Positions 1-8,707 of a stretch of DNA of 48,960 nt are shown here, in pieces (the first letter of the stretch is position 1; each line of letters starts with the position of its first letter). Below the pieces are notes generated by a model. It saw only the letters and a list, made by a program, of their open reading frames with translations, searched no databases and was not told the DNA's origin. The position numbers and the translations under genes are program-made. The stretch is from assembly GCA_017640445.1 (NCBI GenBank), contig JAEPQQ010000018.1:1-48960 (forward strand), read 5' to 3'. The stretch is from Bacteroidia bacterium (GTDB lineage: Bacteria; Bacteroidota; Bacteroidia; NS11-12g; UBA9320).

Positions 1-1031
1 CCACCATCGGCGATTATCGGTACGTCGTGTTTTTTTGCAGCTTCGGCACACTGAATAATAGCTGATAATTGTGGAACACCAATACCGGCAATGATTCGCG
101 TGGTACAGATAGAACCTGGACCAACACCTACCTTAATGGCATCGGCACCGGCTTCGGCGAGGAAATCTACAGCTTCTGCGGTCGCAACGTTTCCTACAAT
201 AACCTGAAGATCGGGATAGGCTGTTTTTATTTTCTTTAGTTCGTCAACAACACCTTTTGAATGACCGTGTGCGGTATCCAATGTTATAACATCTACATCT
301 TCCTCAACGAGAGCAGCAACGCGATCCAGGGTGTCTACCGTAATACCAACTGCAGCACCAACCAACAGTCGTCCGAAACCATCTTTGGCAGACGTTGGGT
401 GGTTTTTAACTTTTTCAATGTCTTTAAACGTGATTAAACCAATTAGTTTACCGTTGCCATCCACCACAGGAAGTTTTTCAATCTTGTGTTTTTGCAAGAT
501 GCCTTTTGCCTTGGTAAGGTCGGTGTTTTCGTCAGTTGTAATCAGGTTTTCCTTGGTCATAACTTCCGAAATAGGCTTTTCGAGGTTTTTCTCAAAGCGC
601 AGATCCCGGTTGGTAATAATGCCTCGAAGCACACCTTGTTCGTCGGTTACCGGAATTCCCCCAATTCGGTTTTCCTTCATAATGGCAAGGGCCTGATTTA
701 AGGTTGCATCGCCCTGCAAGGTGATGGGGTCTTTGATCATACCACTCTCCGAACGCTTCACTTTCTTAACCTCAGCGGCTTGTTGTTCGATGCTCATGTT
801 TTTGTGAATGATACCGATACCACCTTCACGAGCAATGGCGATTGCCAGGTTGCTTTCGGTAACGGTGTCCATTGCGGCCGATACAATTGGCACATTAATG
901 TTGATCTTTTTGGTAAGCCGTGTCTGTGTAGAAACTTCACGAGGAAGCACTTCGGAATGCCGTGGTAATACCAGAACATCGTCGAAGGTTAGACCGTGAT
1001 ACGAAATTTTGGGGTGTGTTTGTTGAGACAT
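1..1031 (-). CDS. guaB: IMP dehydrogenase, C-terminus cut by window edge
   Basis: Oxidises IMP to XMP with NAD+, the first committed step of guanine nucleotide synthesis in the cytoplasm. The frame starts at ATG 1031 ([20 protein letters not shown]) and is open to base 1, giving about 343 of roughly 490 residues. Visible landmarks are the N-terminal barrel start ([29 protein letters not shown]), two consecutive CBS domains ([10 protein letters not shown] and KLPVVDGNG), the NAD/substrate segment DTAHGHS and the catalytic-cysteine loop GPGSICTTR near bases 98-125. There is no Shine-Dalgarno site, as expected in Bacteroidota; a matching promoter lies just upstream. The family assignment is certain. 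The truncation is only due to the window. Confidence 0.98.
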   Translation of the reverse strand, partial: MSQQTHPKISYHGLTFDDVLVLPRHSEVLPREVSTQTRLTKKININVPIVSAAMDTVTESNLAIAIAREGGIGIIHKNMSIEQQAAEVKKVKRSESGMIKDPITLQGDATLNQALAIMKENRIGGIPVTDEQGVLRGIITNRDLRFEKNLEKPISEVMTKENLITTDENTDLTKAKGILQKHKIEKLPVVDGNGKLIGLITFKDIEKVKNHPTSAKDGFGRLLVGAAVGITVDTLDRVAALVEEDVDVITLDTAHGHSKGVVDELKKIKTAYPDLQVIVGNVATAEAVDFLAEAGADAIKVGVGPGSICTTRIIAGIGVPQLSAIIQCAEAAKKHDVPIIADG

Positions 1032-1066
1032 GTGCAAATAATTAAGAGGCGTTATTATTTGCGGTG

Positions 1067-1096
1067 CAAATATAGCGAATTCATAGACGGTGGAAA
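1067..1096 (-). promoter_or_regulatory. Bacteroidota-type promoter of guaB
   Basis: On the minus strand TTTC (1096-1093) is followed after 18 bp by TATATTTG (1074-1067), a full match to the Bacteroidota -7 box TAnnTTTG with a near-consensus -33 box. It lies about 36 bp before the guaB start codon. No experimental support. Confidence 0.55.
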
Positions 1097-1147
1097 CATA
1101 AATTGGTCAAAATAGCAAATCACCTATTTTTGCCTCCGATTCGAGGT

Positions 1148-1648
1148 ATGGCGATCTATCAAACGAGCAAGCAGATTACGAAGTTTATCATAAGCGGGAT
1201 TCTGGCTGTTTTTTTTGATTTCGCGGTTTATTATGCTTTGAGTAACCTGATTGGAAATGGCACCGATGATGCTTTTGCAAGTCTTCAATGGAACGACGTG
1301 TACAAGGGCATTGGTTTTATGTCGGGGACGTTCGTAACCTATAACCTGAATAAGTATTGGACATGGCGCACGTCGGACAGAAACAATAAACGACTGGCCA
1401 ATTTCGCCGTTTTATATCTGGTCTCTTTTTTCGTAAACATACTGGTAAACAAGTGGGGACTTCACGTTTTTAACGATGATGAAATCTCCGTTCTGTACAC
1501 TACCTACGAGCAGGTTTCGAACAACCTGATTGCGTTTAAAACCGATAAATTATTCGCCTTTATACTGGCAACCGGTGTTAGCAGCGTGGTGAACTTTGTA
1601 GGGCAGAAACTTTGGGTGTTTAAAAGTGCTCCGGACGATTCAGAATAG
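1148..1648 (+). CDS. GtrA-like four-helix membrane protein
   Basis: 166-aa inner-membrane protein of the GtrA family, whose members are thought to move polyprenyl-linked sugars or serve cell-envelope polysaccharide synthesis. Four hydrophobic helices can be read: about residues 12-33 (IISGILAVFFDFAVYYAL), 54-72 (GIGFMSGTFVTYNLNKYW), 87-105 and 138-158 (ATGVSSVVNFVGQKLWVF). The signature N-K-x-W-T-W follows helix 2, as is usual. The frame is open upstream to a TTG at 1103, but ATG 1148 puts the start just before the first family-conserved residues, so I chose it. It overlaps the convergent gene at 1620-2102 by 29 bp. The specific substrate is unknown. Confidence 0.88.
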   Translation: MAIYQTSKQITKFIISGILAVFFDFAVYYALSNLIGNGTDDAFASLQWNDVYKGIGFMSGTFVTYNLNKYWTWRTSDRNNKRLANFAVLYLVSFFVNILVNKWGLHVFNDDEISVLYTTYEQVSNNLIAFKTDKLFAFILATGVSSVVNFVGQKLWVFKSAPDDSE

Positions 1649-2102
1649 CATCGTTTATGACGGCTTGACGAAGGTCGAAATCCAGCTCTTCACGCTCTTC
1701 TTCTTCAACTTCGATTACACGTTTTATCGTTGTTTTCGGAGCTTCGTGTTTTCGTCGTGGAGTCACCTCAGCTGAAACAGGCGGAGGAGTAGATTGGTCT
1801 ACTTCAATGTGTTTGATTTTGGCTCGTTGTCGTGGCTTAGGAGTTGGGGCCGGAGGCGGAGTTTGTTGCCTTGGAGCCTCTCCTGCAAGTTCACGTAAAA
1901 TATCTTCCAGTGATTTCTCAGCCTGAGGTACCGGACGGGATTGTTGTGGCTGCTGTTGCGGCGCATTTCTTTGGGCTTCGCGTTCACGTGCTTGTGCTGC
2001 CTTGCGCTGTTGTTCAGCTTGTTTCTTATTTTTCTTTGCTTGTGAGCGTAGGTAATAATAAACGGCCAAACCCGCCAGGAGAAGTATTTGCCTGGTATCC
2101 AT
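1620..2102 (-). CDS. membrane-anchored proline/glutamine-rich protein
   Basis: 160-aa protein with one N-terminal membrane segment (ILLLAGLAVYYYL, residues 6-18), a strongly charged Gln/Arg-rich stretch likely to form a coiled coil (about 20-55), a proline-rich middle (TPPPAPTPKPRQ) and an acidic region before the tail DLRQAVINDAILNRP. That tail resembles a short C-terminal motif common in uncharacterised flavobacterial membrane proteins, which fits a chromosomal gene. The function is unknown. It is convergent with, and overlaps, the gtrA-like gene. Confidence 0.8.
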   Translation of the reverse strand: MDTRQILLLAGLAVYYYLRSQAKKNKKQAEQQRKAAQAREREAQRNAPQQQPQQSRPVPQAEKSLEDILRELAGEAPRQQTPPPAPTPKPRQRAKIKHIEVDQSTPPPVSAEVTPRRKHEAPKTTIKRVIEVEEEEREELDFDLRQAVINDAILNRPEHF

Positions 2103-2184
2103 ATGAACAAATGTAGGAAAAAGCCCTTGGATTCAATGCCCTATGTTTCATATCGATAAAATTTAACAGACCTTTGGGGCGAAG

Positions 2185-2691
2185 ATGGATCGTGACTTTT
2201 TGATAGCGCAACGAAGCAAGACATTGGTGCTCTTGTTGGGAAGTAATATTGGCGATAAAAGCGACCATCTGGAGAAGGCCATTGAACGATTAACCGAGGC
2301 ACTTGGCGAGCCTGTTGCAGTTTCAAAACCCCTCGAGACAGAACCCTGGGGCTTTACCGATCAGGAGTCGTTCGTTAATCAGGCCATTGCATTTGAGTCG
2401 AATCAGCGGCCATCGGTTTTACTTGATACCGTGTTAACCATTGAGCAGCAGTTAGGTAGAAAAAGAGAGATTAAATGGGGTCCTCGTGTTATTGACATCG
2501 ACATCATTTTTTACGGGAATTTGGTCTATCAGTCCGACGTACTGGAAATACCGCACCCCTATATGCAGGATCGGATGTTTGTGCTAACACCGTTATCTGA
2601 AATCATGCCCGACTTCCGACACCCACTTCTCGACAAGACCATACGTGAGTTGAAAGAAGATCTAATGCAGAGGGAGGGGAACGTTGGATAA
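2185..2691 (+). CDS. folK: HPPK, folate biosynthesis pyrophosphokinase
   Basis: 2-amino-4-hydroxy-6-hydroxymethyldihydropteridine pyrophosphokinase, 168 aa. It transfers pyrophosphate from ATP to the pterin in folate synthesis. Diagnostic segments are LLLGSNIGDK near residue 16, ETEPWGFTDQESFVNQ near 50, and the metal/ATP site GPRVIDIDIIFYGN near 102, followed by IPHPYMQDRMFVLTPL. Length and motif order are typical. The start ATG 2185 has no Shine-Dalgarno site. It overlaps the next gene by 8 bp, so the two are probably co-transcribed. Confidence 0.97.
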   Translation: MDRDFLIAQRSKTLVLLLGSNIGDKSDHLEKAIERLTEALGEPVAVSKPLETEPWGFTDQESFVNQAIAFESNQRPSVLLDTVLTIEQQLGRKREIKWGPRVIDIDIIFYGNLVYQSDVLEIPHPYMQDRMFVLTPLSEIMPDFRHPLLDKTIRELKEDLMQREGNVG

Positions 2692-3262
2692 ATCGGTATT
2701 ACCTCTGTTTCTCTTTCCGAAAGTGGGTTGGTGGCAGGAAGCCATTCGCGCCGGGAATTTTATTCTAGAGGTGTCTGAGCGCTGGGTGAAACAAAGTGAG
2801 CGGAGCCGGTTTGACATAGCCGGACCCAATGGAAGGCAGTCGCTTTCGATCCCAACGGTGAAAAAAACCAGAACCATTTTAAACGAGGTGGAGATCAGTT
2901 ATGACGACAAATGGGATGTGTTACATTGGAGAAGTCTCGAAACAGCGTACAACCGATCGCCGTATTTCGAGTTTTACAAAGACGATATCCAGGCAATTTT
3001 CGAAGCTCGTCATACCAGATTGGTCGATTTGAGCCTCGATGCGCTGATTTGGTGCAACAAAGCCCTGGGTACGGATCTTAAAATGGAGCAAAGTGTAGAA
3101 TACTCAGTTGACTACAGGAACGACTTCCGAAAATCACATTTTGATGCGGAAAACCACGCTTACTATCAGGTGTTTCACGATCGAAACGAATTTCTGCCCA
3201 ACCTGAGCATTCTGGATGTTTTATGTAACTGTGGCCCGGAAGCCCTCAGCATGATTCGTTAA
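2684..3262 (+). CDS. WbqC-like family protein
   Basis: 192-aa WbqC-like protein. The family is widespread in Bacteroidota and sits in some O-antigen clusters, but its activity is not established. Family features seen: an early aromatic/proline run ([13 protein letters not shown]), the segment [15 protein letters not shown] (family form KQ-x-x-R-x-R-x-x-I-x-x-x-x-G) and SIPTVK soon after. No ATG lies before the conserved part; TTG 2684 is the only suitable start and overlaps the folK stop by 8 bp, which suggests translational coupling. The stop overlaps the convergent accA stop by 4 bp. Confidence 0.85.
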   Translation: MDKSVLPLFLFPKVGWWQEAIRAGNFILEVSERWVKQSERSRFDIAGPNGRQSLSIPTVKKTRTILNEVEISYDDKWDVLHWRSLETAYNRSPYFEFYKDDIQAIFEARHTRLVDLSLDALIWCNKALGTDLKMEQSVEYSVDYRNDFRKSHFDAENHAYYQVFHDRNEFLPNLSILDVLCNCGPEALSMIR

Positions 3263-4212
3263 GCTTCTTCGTACACGCCCATATTGCTGAACTTTTCAAC
3301 GCGTTGGTCGATCAATTCATCAGCAGAAAGTGTCTTGAGTTCCTTAATCATACGTTTAAGCTCTGTTTTTAATGTTTTGAAGATGGCCTCTTTGTTGCTA
3401 TGGGCACCGCCCAATGGTTCTTTTACGATTTTATCGATCAAACCATTCTTCAACATATTATCAGCGGTAAGCTTTAGCGCTTCGGCTGCCTTTTCCTTGT
3501 GCTCCCAGCTTCGCCATAAGATGGTGGAGCAATTTTCGGGAGAGATTACCGAGTACCACGAGTTTTCGAGCATGGCGATTCGATCACCAACGCCAATACC
3601 CAGTGCGCCACCTGAAGCACCTTCTCCGATTACAACGCAGATGATGGGTACTTTCAACATGGCCATTTCCATCAGGTTTTTGGCAATGGCTTCTCCTTGT
3701 CCGCGTTCTTCGGCTTCGAGTCCGGGAGAGGCACCTGGTGTGTCAATGAGGGTAATGACCGGACGGTTGAATTTTTCTGCCAGTTTCATAAGACGCAAGG
3801 CTTTTCGGTAGCCTTCGGGGTTTGCCATTCCGAAGTTACGGTATTGGCGTTCTTTGGTGTTACGTCCTTTCTGGTGGCCAAGAATCATTACCGGTTGGCT
3901 ATCGAGTTGGGCGAACCCACCCACAATGGCTTTATCATCTCCCACGTTTCGATCGCCGTGTAATTCGATAAAGTTTTTGGTCATGCCTTCGATGTAATCG
4001 AGGGTATAGGGTCGGTCGGGGTGTCGTGACACCTGCACTTTTTGCCAGCCTGTGAGATTCTTATAGAGTTGCTTTCGCGTTTGTTCAATTTTACCTTCGA
4101 GTTGTTCGATGGTGTCGGTCATATCGACCTTGCCTTTTTCGTGTGTGGCTTGAGCTTTTTCAAGCTGTTCCATAAGCTCTTCGATAGGCTTTTCAAAATC
4201 AAGTAATATCAT
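3259..4212 (-). CDS. accA: acetyl-CoA carboxylase carboxyltransferase alpha
   Basis: 317-aa alpha subunit of the carboxyltransferase of acetyl-CoA carboxylase, which with AccD makes malonyl-CoA for fatty acid synthesis. Seen: the N-terminal [16 protein letters not shown] helix, the [11 protein letters not shown] segment, the crotonase-fold core with [38 protein letters not shown] and [14 protein letters not shown]. Length is exactly family-typical. A -7-like TAACTTTG lies at 4244-4237 on the minus strand, 25 bp before the start codon. Confidence 0.98.
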   Translation of the reverse strand: MILLDFEKPIEELMEQLEKAQATHEKGKVDMTDTIEQLEGKIEQTRKQLYKNLTGWQKVQVSRHPDRPYTLDYIEGMTKNFIELHGDRNVGDDKAIVGGFAQLDSQPVMILGHQKGRNTKERQYRNFGMANPEGYRKALRLMKLAEKFNRPVITLIDTPGASPGLEAEERGQGEAIAKNLMEMAMLKVPIICVVIGEGASGGALGIGVGDRIAMLENSWYSVISPENCSTILWRSWEHKEKAAEALKLTADNMLKNGLIDKIVKEPLGGAHSNKEAIFKTLKTELKRMIKELKTLSADELIDQRVEKFSNMGVYEEA

Positions 4213-4294
4213 CTGTTTTTACTTTGAAATGAGCGGCAAAGTTAGAAATATTTAAAGACCGGTGATTTTTATCAGAAAAAAGAAAAAAAAAGAA

Positions 4295-4322
4295 TTTGTT
4301 TTTACTCAAAATTCTATATTTG
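4295..4322 (+). promoter_or_regulatory. promoter of tRNA-Asp
   Basis: TTTG at 4295-4298, a 16-bp spacer, then TATATTTG at 4315-4322, matching the Bacteroidota TTTG/TAnnTTTG promoter. The tRNA starts 17 bp downstream. It lies outside the element, so the rebuilt tRNA keeps its chromosomal promoter. Confidence 0.65.
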
Positions 4323-4338
4323 CACACCAATTTGAAAC

Positions 4339-4412
4339 GGTCTGGTAGTTCAGTTGGTTAGAATACCTGCCTGTCACGCAGGGGGTCGCGGGTTCGAGTC
4401 CCGTCCAGACCG
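4339..4412 (+). tRNA. tRNA-Asp (anticodon GTC)
   Basis: 74-nt cloverleaf. The acceptor stem GGTCTGG pairs with CCAGACC (4405-4411), with discriminator G at 4412; the anticodon loop CTGTCAC (4371-4377) holds GTC at 4373-4375; the T arm reads GCGGGTTCGAGTCCCGT. No CCA is encoded. The 3' part from 4365 is supplied by the integrated element and rebuilds an intact tRNA; the displaced chromosomal copy of that part is at 45329-45377. Confidence 0.97.
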
Positions 4413-4413
4413 C
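4365..4413 (+). repeat. attL, 49-bp direct repeat in tRNA-Asp
   Basis: Identical to 45329-45377 over 49 bp, starting with ACCTGCCTGTCACGC and ending with CCAGACCGC. It spans the anticodon stem-loop, variable loop, T arm and acceptor 3' strand. Flanking bases differ on both sides, so these are the true repeat limits. Confidence 0.95.
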
Positions 4414-4430
4414 TTGATAGTCAACCATTT

Positions 4431-4460
4431 AAAGCCTTCTCATAGCGAGAGGGCTTTTTC
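4431..4460 (+). terminator. element-borne terminator behind the rebuilt tRNA
   Basis: AAAGCCTTCTC (4431-4441), loop ATAGC, GAGAGGGCTTT (4447-4457), with TT following. The stem has 11 pairs including one G-U. It replaces the original tRNA terminator, which is now behind attR at 45391-45426. Confidence 0.75.
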
Positions 4461-4481
4461 ATTTGCACAGAATTTGCACAG
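4461..4481 (+). repeat. tandem 10-bp repeat, putative left integrase arm sites
   Basis: ATTTGCACAG occurs at 4461-4470 and 4472-4481, an 11-bp period (one helical turn). The same pair with the same period is at 45207-45227 near the right end. In the excised circle the two pairs would flank the crossover core, as arm-type integrase sites do. Confidence 0.6.
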
Positions 4482-4498
4482 AAGAGATTTTATCGCTT

Positions 4499-5527
4499 TT
4501 ACTCAAACATTTCTTGGTCTACGTGAGACCAAGCCCAGTCATAGCCAGCAATAGCGTCAATGTAATACAGTAGGTTTTTGACGAGTTTGAGCCACGGCTC
4601 AATACCTTTGCTAAATTTGAGCATCTCGCCTCTGTGAATCAGAACATTCCGCTTTAGTGTCGATTTTTTGATTTCATCGATACATTTCTTCGTTAGCTTT
4701 TTGGGGATGTCTTTGGCAAACCCTGTATAGGGAAGCCGAGGAATTATCTCGTCAAATATCTTAAATATAGGTGGTGCACTGGCTTCCACTATATAAGGCT
4801 CCACGGCAGTTCCCTTTTGTGCAATTAACCATTTTGTAGCTGTTTCCAATGCGGTCATACTCATGATCAGGGCACTTCGACTATTCTGCGTTCTTAGTCC
4901 CCAAGCTTCCCTGAATATAGAATGATGAAGTGGTAACTCTATTGATTTGTCTTTAATTGCAGTCCAGGTATCGTCAGTGAGACGCGGCTTTTGCTGAGCG
5001 CGAGCCACACAAAATATGAATGAACTTGGCATAGGCGACCATGTTTGACCATCATCAAATGAGAAGCTTGAAGTGATGGATTGATAGGTTTGGAGAATGC
5101 CTGTTCTTCCGGTCAACCACCATATTTTCTCTGTGACGGCTGCTATAATGGATTTAGCTTCATCGTATAGGTCTGATTTTAGAGATTTGAAGGTTTGAGG
5201 AAAATACTGGCTGTTGGGCAAATGGTAAGGTTCCCCATCCAGCTTAGGCACAATAGAATGTGCCCTTGATACTTGCAGATCTTCGGCAAATCCCAAATCT
5301 TCTTCTTTAGATATTTTTTGTAATAGGTTTAGATTTTCGCCTTCAACCCATTTGGTAATGTTAATCCTACAGACCAAAGTGTCATTGCTTCCCTGGTACT
5401 CCTTGTGAGCGTGGCTCCAGGCGATTTCAACGTTACTGTCAAACCAAAAATTCTTTTTGGTCAGATCATAATCCCGAATACCCTGAATATAGAAAGGGAA
5501 GCTGAATTTTACTTTGGCCCTGGACAT
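4499..5527 (-). CDS. HEPN-domain protein next to attL
   Basis: 342-aa cytoplasmic protein of unknown function. The C-terminal part is helical and contains R293-NVLI-H298, an R-x4-H motif with Asn after Arg, the signature of HEPN domains, many of which are RNases in toxin and anti-phage systems. A helix with ALETATKWLIAQ lies about 60 residues earlier, as in Apea-like HEPN proteins. The N-terminal 200 residues match nothing I recognise. It is the first gene inside the left element end, a common place for defence cargo. It starts at ATG 5527 without a clear Shine-Dalgarno site. RNase activity is an inference from the motif only. Confidence 0.6.
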   Translation of the reverse strand: MSRAKVKFSFPFYIQGIRDYDLTKKNFWFDSNVEIAWSHAHKEYQGSNDTLVCRINITKWVEGENLNLLQKISKEEDLGFAEDLQVSRAHSIVPKLDGEPYHLPNSQYFPQTFKSLKSDLYDEAKSIIAAVTEKIWWLTGRTGILQTYQSITSSFSFDDGQTWSPMPSSFIFCVARAQQKPRLTDDTWTAIKDKSIELPLHHSIFREAWGLRTQNSRSALIMSMTALETATKWLIAQKGTAVEPYIVEASAPPIFKIFDEIIPRLPYTGFAKDIPKKLTKKCIDEIKKSTLKRNVLIHRGEMLKFSKGIEPWLKLVKNLLYYIDAIAGYDWAWSHVDQEMFE

Positions 5528-5591
5528 CTTGATTCACTATAAACCAAAGTTACGAAAACTGAATCGCCTGGCTTATTTTTGATCTCAGATT

Positions 5592-5873
5592 ATGAGTGTA
5601 ATTTGCCTTGAAGATGATGCATTCTTTGCATTGATTGAGACCGTGGTCGAGAGGCTTAAGAGTGATAACGAGCCTAAAGCCCCAAGGGACATGGGGAACT
5701 GGGTGTCCTCTAAAGATGCCATGGATTTATTAGGGATTTCTTCCCCCAACACATTACAGAAATATCGCAATGAGGGCTGGATTGAGTTTACACAATTATC
5801 CGCAAATAAAATATTGTATGATCGCCGGTCAATAGCCAAATATTTGGAAAAGAAAAAACAGCGGAGGTTATGA
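5592..5873 (+). CDS. helix-turn-helix protein, excisionase-like
   Basis: 93-aa protein whose C-terminal half is a MerR/excisionase-type helix-turn-helix: WVSSKDAMDLLGISSPNTLQ, then KYRNEGWIEF and the wing YDRRSIAKYLEKKK. Such small proteins on Bacteroidota elements act as excision factors or regulators. The nearby attL arm sites make an Xis-like role for the element possible. It overlaps the next gene by 4 bp (ATGA), indicating a two-gene operon. The DNA-binding fold is clear; the target is not. Confidence 0.75.
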   Translation: MSVICLEDDAFFALIETVVERLKSDNEPKAPRDMGNWVSSKDAMDLLGISSPNTLQKYRNEGWIEFTQLSANKILYDRRSIAKYLEKKKQRRL

Positions 5874-6163
5874 GCGATAAAAACACAAAAGAGGATTTAG
5901 AGATACGTGCGTTCAATGCAGGATATGATCTACAGCGATTGGCACCTGAAGTAGCGGAACATTTTCGAGAGGAAATGATTAAAGCAGGAACCACAAAAAA
6001 TCGCGCAGCGTTTGCAAGGGGTATGGATCAATACAAACTGAAAAGCGAGAAAGCCAAAACTGAGCGCATCAAGTTAAACATTGATCCTGCTCAATTAGGA
6101 TCATCTTCCATCGAGCACTCAAAAGATAAATACAGATCTGGACCAGAGATGGATAAAGATTAA
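5870..6163 (+). CDS. small charged protein, operon partner of HTH gene
   Basis: 97 aa, strongly charged, mostly helical, with no membrane segment and no family I recognise. The start ATG overlaps the stop of the helix-turn-helix gene (ATGA) and is preceded by GGAGGTT within that gene, a good Shine-Dalgarno site. The overlap suggests joint expression and perhaps a joint role in regulation or excision. Confidence 0.6.
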   Translation: MSDKNTKEDLEIRAFNAGYDLQRLAPEVAEHFREEMIKAGTTKNRAAFARGMDQYKLKSEKAKTERIKLNIDPAQLGSSSIEHSKDKYRSGPEMDKD

Positions 6164-6460
6164 ATCAGAATCTTACGAAACCTTGGATTTAGTTGTTACG
6201 TCAGGCTTTTCTTTTTGCGGAATCTAGGACGAGTATTTTTCTAAGTTGCATAAAAGAATATGACGTTTCGATTGCGCATGAGCGATAGCAAGTGAAGTAC
6301 TTGAATTGTTTTACAAGTTACAGTGTTTCTATCGAATGCGAACGATAGGTTGTTCTAAAACAATGTTGTCAGAGACTTCATCGTCTCTTATTCCAAAACC
6401 CTTAATAATTATATTGAATCAGGTATGGAATGATAAATTGTGAAGGATAGAGACAAATGG
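6164..6460. other. gene-free spacer with short hairpins
   Basis: 297 bp between two convergent gene sets. It holds two weak hairpins, CTATCG/CGATAG near 6330-6350 and AGAGAC-TTCATC-GTCTCT near 6371-6388, without a good T-run. I see no coding sequence. Confidence 0.5.
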
Positions 6461-7228
6461 TTACATACCCATAGATGGTTCAATGGCAGCTCCAGATTTC
6501 AAAAGAATTGAGTCTATCTCGACGTTTACATCTGGCCAACCGTCATTCGTAAAAACGAGATCAAGATCTACATCTTTTAGGTCCATCAAACTTAGGGCTT
6601 GGTCTAAAAATTTATTTGCAAGTTCACCATTTCCTCTGGCCTGCACAAAGATCATTGCTCTAATAGCTAGGAATTGATCGTTTGCTTGAATGAATTCTTC
6701 ACCACTGATGTACTCAAATGAATTCAAAAAATTTTCATGTAACTGTCTGTTTACATCAGGTGACAAACCATTATCAAGATTGGCAAGCCTAAGATAGTAT
6801 TGTTGCCCACTACTGAGATGATCGCTATTGTCGAATCTAAGCATTTCGCTAATCCTTGACACATCGTCCTCCTCTATCTCCGAATTATGTAGTCTACTAT
6901 TTGCAGGAAGTTTAGCCAAGTCTCCTGCACTTGTCAAACCTTCCGCAATAGTACCATGACCTTGTAGGCTGTTTAATTTATGCCATTCACCAGAGACTAA
7001 ATCATACTCACGAACCAAAATTTGGCCTTTAGCGGCGCTGATCGCGTGAGTTATGTTCTCCAGAAAGGCTTTCATTTTACCATCATTCTCAGTGACAACG
7101 ACGTTATAGCACTTTGCCAAATGTTGTTTTGCAATTTCGATTGAAAGAGCTGCAACTCTGATTCTTTGAATACGAGATTTATGGAGTCTGTCTAGTTCTG
7201 TATTGCCTCGTTTTGAAATCCTGCTCAT
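6461..7228 (-). CDS. hypothetical protein, second gene of a pair
   Basis: 255 aa with a basic N-terminus (MSRISKRGNTELDRLHKSRI), helical predicted content, no signal peptide and no membrane segment. No family is recognised. It follows the gene at 7237-8229 after only 8 bp and so is very probably co-transcribed with it. The acidic C-terminus contains LDLVFTNDGWPDVNVE. No function can be assigned. Confidence 0.65.
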   Translation of the reverse strand: MSRISKRGNTELDRLHKSRIQRIRVAALSIEIAKQHLAKCYNVVVTENDGKMKAFLENITHAISAAKGQILVREYDLVSGEWHKLNSLQGHGTIAEGLTSAGDLAKLPANSRLHNSEIEEDDVSRISEMLRFDNSDHLSSGQQYYLRLANLDNGLSPDVNRQLHENFLNSFEYISGEEFIQANDQFLAIRAMIFVQARGNGELANKFLDQALSLMDLKDVDLDLVFTNDGWPDVNVEIDSILLKSGAAIEPSMGM

Positions 7229-7236
7229 AGTCCATA

Positions 7237-8229
7237 TCAGTTAAGTTGGAGAGATTTAAGTCTTTTCTCAACAATTATTTTTCTCCTCTGTTCAATGAAG
7301 ACTCCAGATTTTCGAAATTTGTCTCTAAGGTCATTGGGGCTTGTTAAATCAATTTCGGATTCACGTCTGATCTCAGATTTTGGATTCAAGTATTTCTTAA
7401 ATGCTTTGTTGTAGTGCCGAAGCAACTCTGTAAGTAAGTCATTATTGGTTACACGCTCAACCCTTAGCACATCCTGATAGAGACCAGGGTGGTCATCGTC
7501 AAAATTCTGGATATGAGACTCTGTAAGAAGTAAGGAGTTATCGATTATAACATGGCTTGTTTGCCGCAGAAGCGGTACTGCGTGAAATGAAACGCGGCTT
7601 CCAAATTTCTCCTTTGCTATCTTCATATGCTCAAACGTGATATCGTGACAACACAATAAAGTGTGCCAAATGGCATCACCAGGTCTTTTCAAGGGTATTT
7701 CAGTTGGGATATTAAAGATTCTGTGGTAATGAAGTTCTTCACAATCCTCTAACCTTTTAATGATTGCATCGTACCACGCTTCATGTGATTTTACCCATTG
7801 TTCCAAATAGATTTCGCTTGGTGTGTAATGCGGTCCAACACCAGGTAAAAACTGAGAGACATATAAGGTGTTTTTCGCTTGTTGAAGGTATTTATTCAGG
7901 GTCTCTAAGTAAAGATTATAACCAGATGATTTTTCAATATCACATGGATAAGCGATTTCTTCTAGTCCGTTTTGCGCTTTGCAAAGTTGAGTCATCAGTT
8001 GTTTATCAATGTGGTCTTTGAATGTTGAAGGTGGTACCTTGAAAATAGTGACTAATACAGTAGCAGTTTTTGCCGCAACAATGTTGTTTCTCAGATTTTC
8101 AGTTACACGTCGTGCAGAGCTGGTCTTATTCCCGCTTTCACGAAGAAAAATACCAATATCAGAGATTTTCTGATTCGTGGATTTAAAGTGCTCCACAATT
8201 GCTCGGTACAGGGTTTGACTATCCTTCAT
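7237..8229 (-). CDS. putative regulator with PLD-like sensor region
   Basis: 330 aa. The N-terminal ~80 residues are helical (KISDIGIFLRESGNK, VTENLRNNIVAAK) and could hold a DNA-binding fold. Residues ~115-280 (NTLYVSQFLPG, YHRIFNIPTEIP, VSFHAVPLL, HVIIDNSLLLTE) resemble the inactive phospholipase-D-like ligand domain found behind DNA-binding domains in some bacterial regulators, including the shorter protein at 35357-36004 of this window. This is a weak resemblance by eye. It leads an operon with the gene 8 bp downstream. A large inverted repeat at 8372-8420 in its upstream region is a candidate operator. Confidence 0.55.
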   Translation of the reverse strand: MKDSQTLYRAIVEHFKSTNQKISDIGIFLRESGNKTSSARRVTENLRNNIVAAKTATVLVTIFKVPPSTFKDHIDKQLMTQLCKAQNGLEEIAYPCDIEKSSGYNLYLETLNKYLQQAKNTLYVSQFLPGVGPHYTPSEIYLEQWVKSHEAWYDAIIKRLEDCEELHYHRIFNIPTEIPLKRPGDAIWHTLLCCHDITFEHMKIAKEKFGSRVSFHAVPLLRQTSHVIIDNSLLLTESHIQNFDDDHPGLYQDVLRVERVTNNDLLTELLRHYNKAFKKYLNPKSEIRRESEIDLTSPNDLRDKFRKSGVFIEQRRKIIVEKRLKSLQLN

Positions 8230-8371
8230 TCGATTAGCTATGTCATTATTGTGACATAATCAAAATGTGGCGCAAATTAGTTAAAAATTCTAAGCTGCCA
8301 AAACTGAAAATACTTCTACCCTTCTGATAATTAACAAGTTGCAGGCTAGTCACTAGTAACTAACATGTTTT

Positions 8372-8420
8372 ATGCAAGATTCTTGCAAGTTACAGGCCGT
8401 ATAGAACAAGAATCTTGCAT
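8372..8420. repeat. 14-bp perfect inverted repeat, operator or oriT candidate
   Basis: ATGCAAGATTCTTG (8372-8385) and its exact complement CAAGAATCTTGCAT (8407-8420), 21 bp apart, in the 478-bp gap between divergent genes. A third half-copy, GAATCTTGCAA, follows at 8421-8431. Each arm is itself nearly palindromic (GCAAGATTCTTGC). It looks like a multi-site operator for the regulator at 7237-8229 or for the mobilization operon. Confidence 0.6.
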
Positions 8421-8487
8421 GAATCTTGCAATAATTTTGCATAAACTACTGATTACCAATGGTTTGCGAGAAAAAAATAGAAAAAAA

Positions 8488-8516
8488 TTAGTAACATTGT
8501 GTTGAAATGTTACTAA
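8488..8516. repeat. 10-bp inverted repeat upstream of mobilization operon
   Basis: TTAGTAACAT (8488-8497), a 9-bp spacer, then ATGTTACTAA (8507-8516), a perfect repeat. It lies about 190 bp before the first mobilization gene. A variant, AGTAACTAACATG, occurs near 8355-8367. The rest of the 8230-8707 gap shows no gene. Confidence 0.5.
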
Positions 8517-8707
8517 AAGTGGTCTGTCGACCTATCAATTAGGAAATACACTTGTGGTCATGGTTTTAGACATCATATGAATTGGTAGCAAATCACTCTT
8601 TGTTCTTTGACATCTTGCACCCCTGCTACTTTTGATGAAGACGGTTAATCGCAAATACCGTCAAGCTAACATGATTGTCAATTTTTTTAAGACTAATTCA
8701 CAATTTT

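Noticed and set aside
331..696. plus-strand frames within guaB and accA regions
   Set aside because: Shadows of strongly conserved genes on the opposite strand.
4354..4554. 66-aa plus-strand frame over the tRNA-Asp
   Set aside because: Its ACHAGGRGFESRP part is the well-known false translation of a tRNA 3' half.
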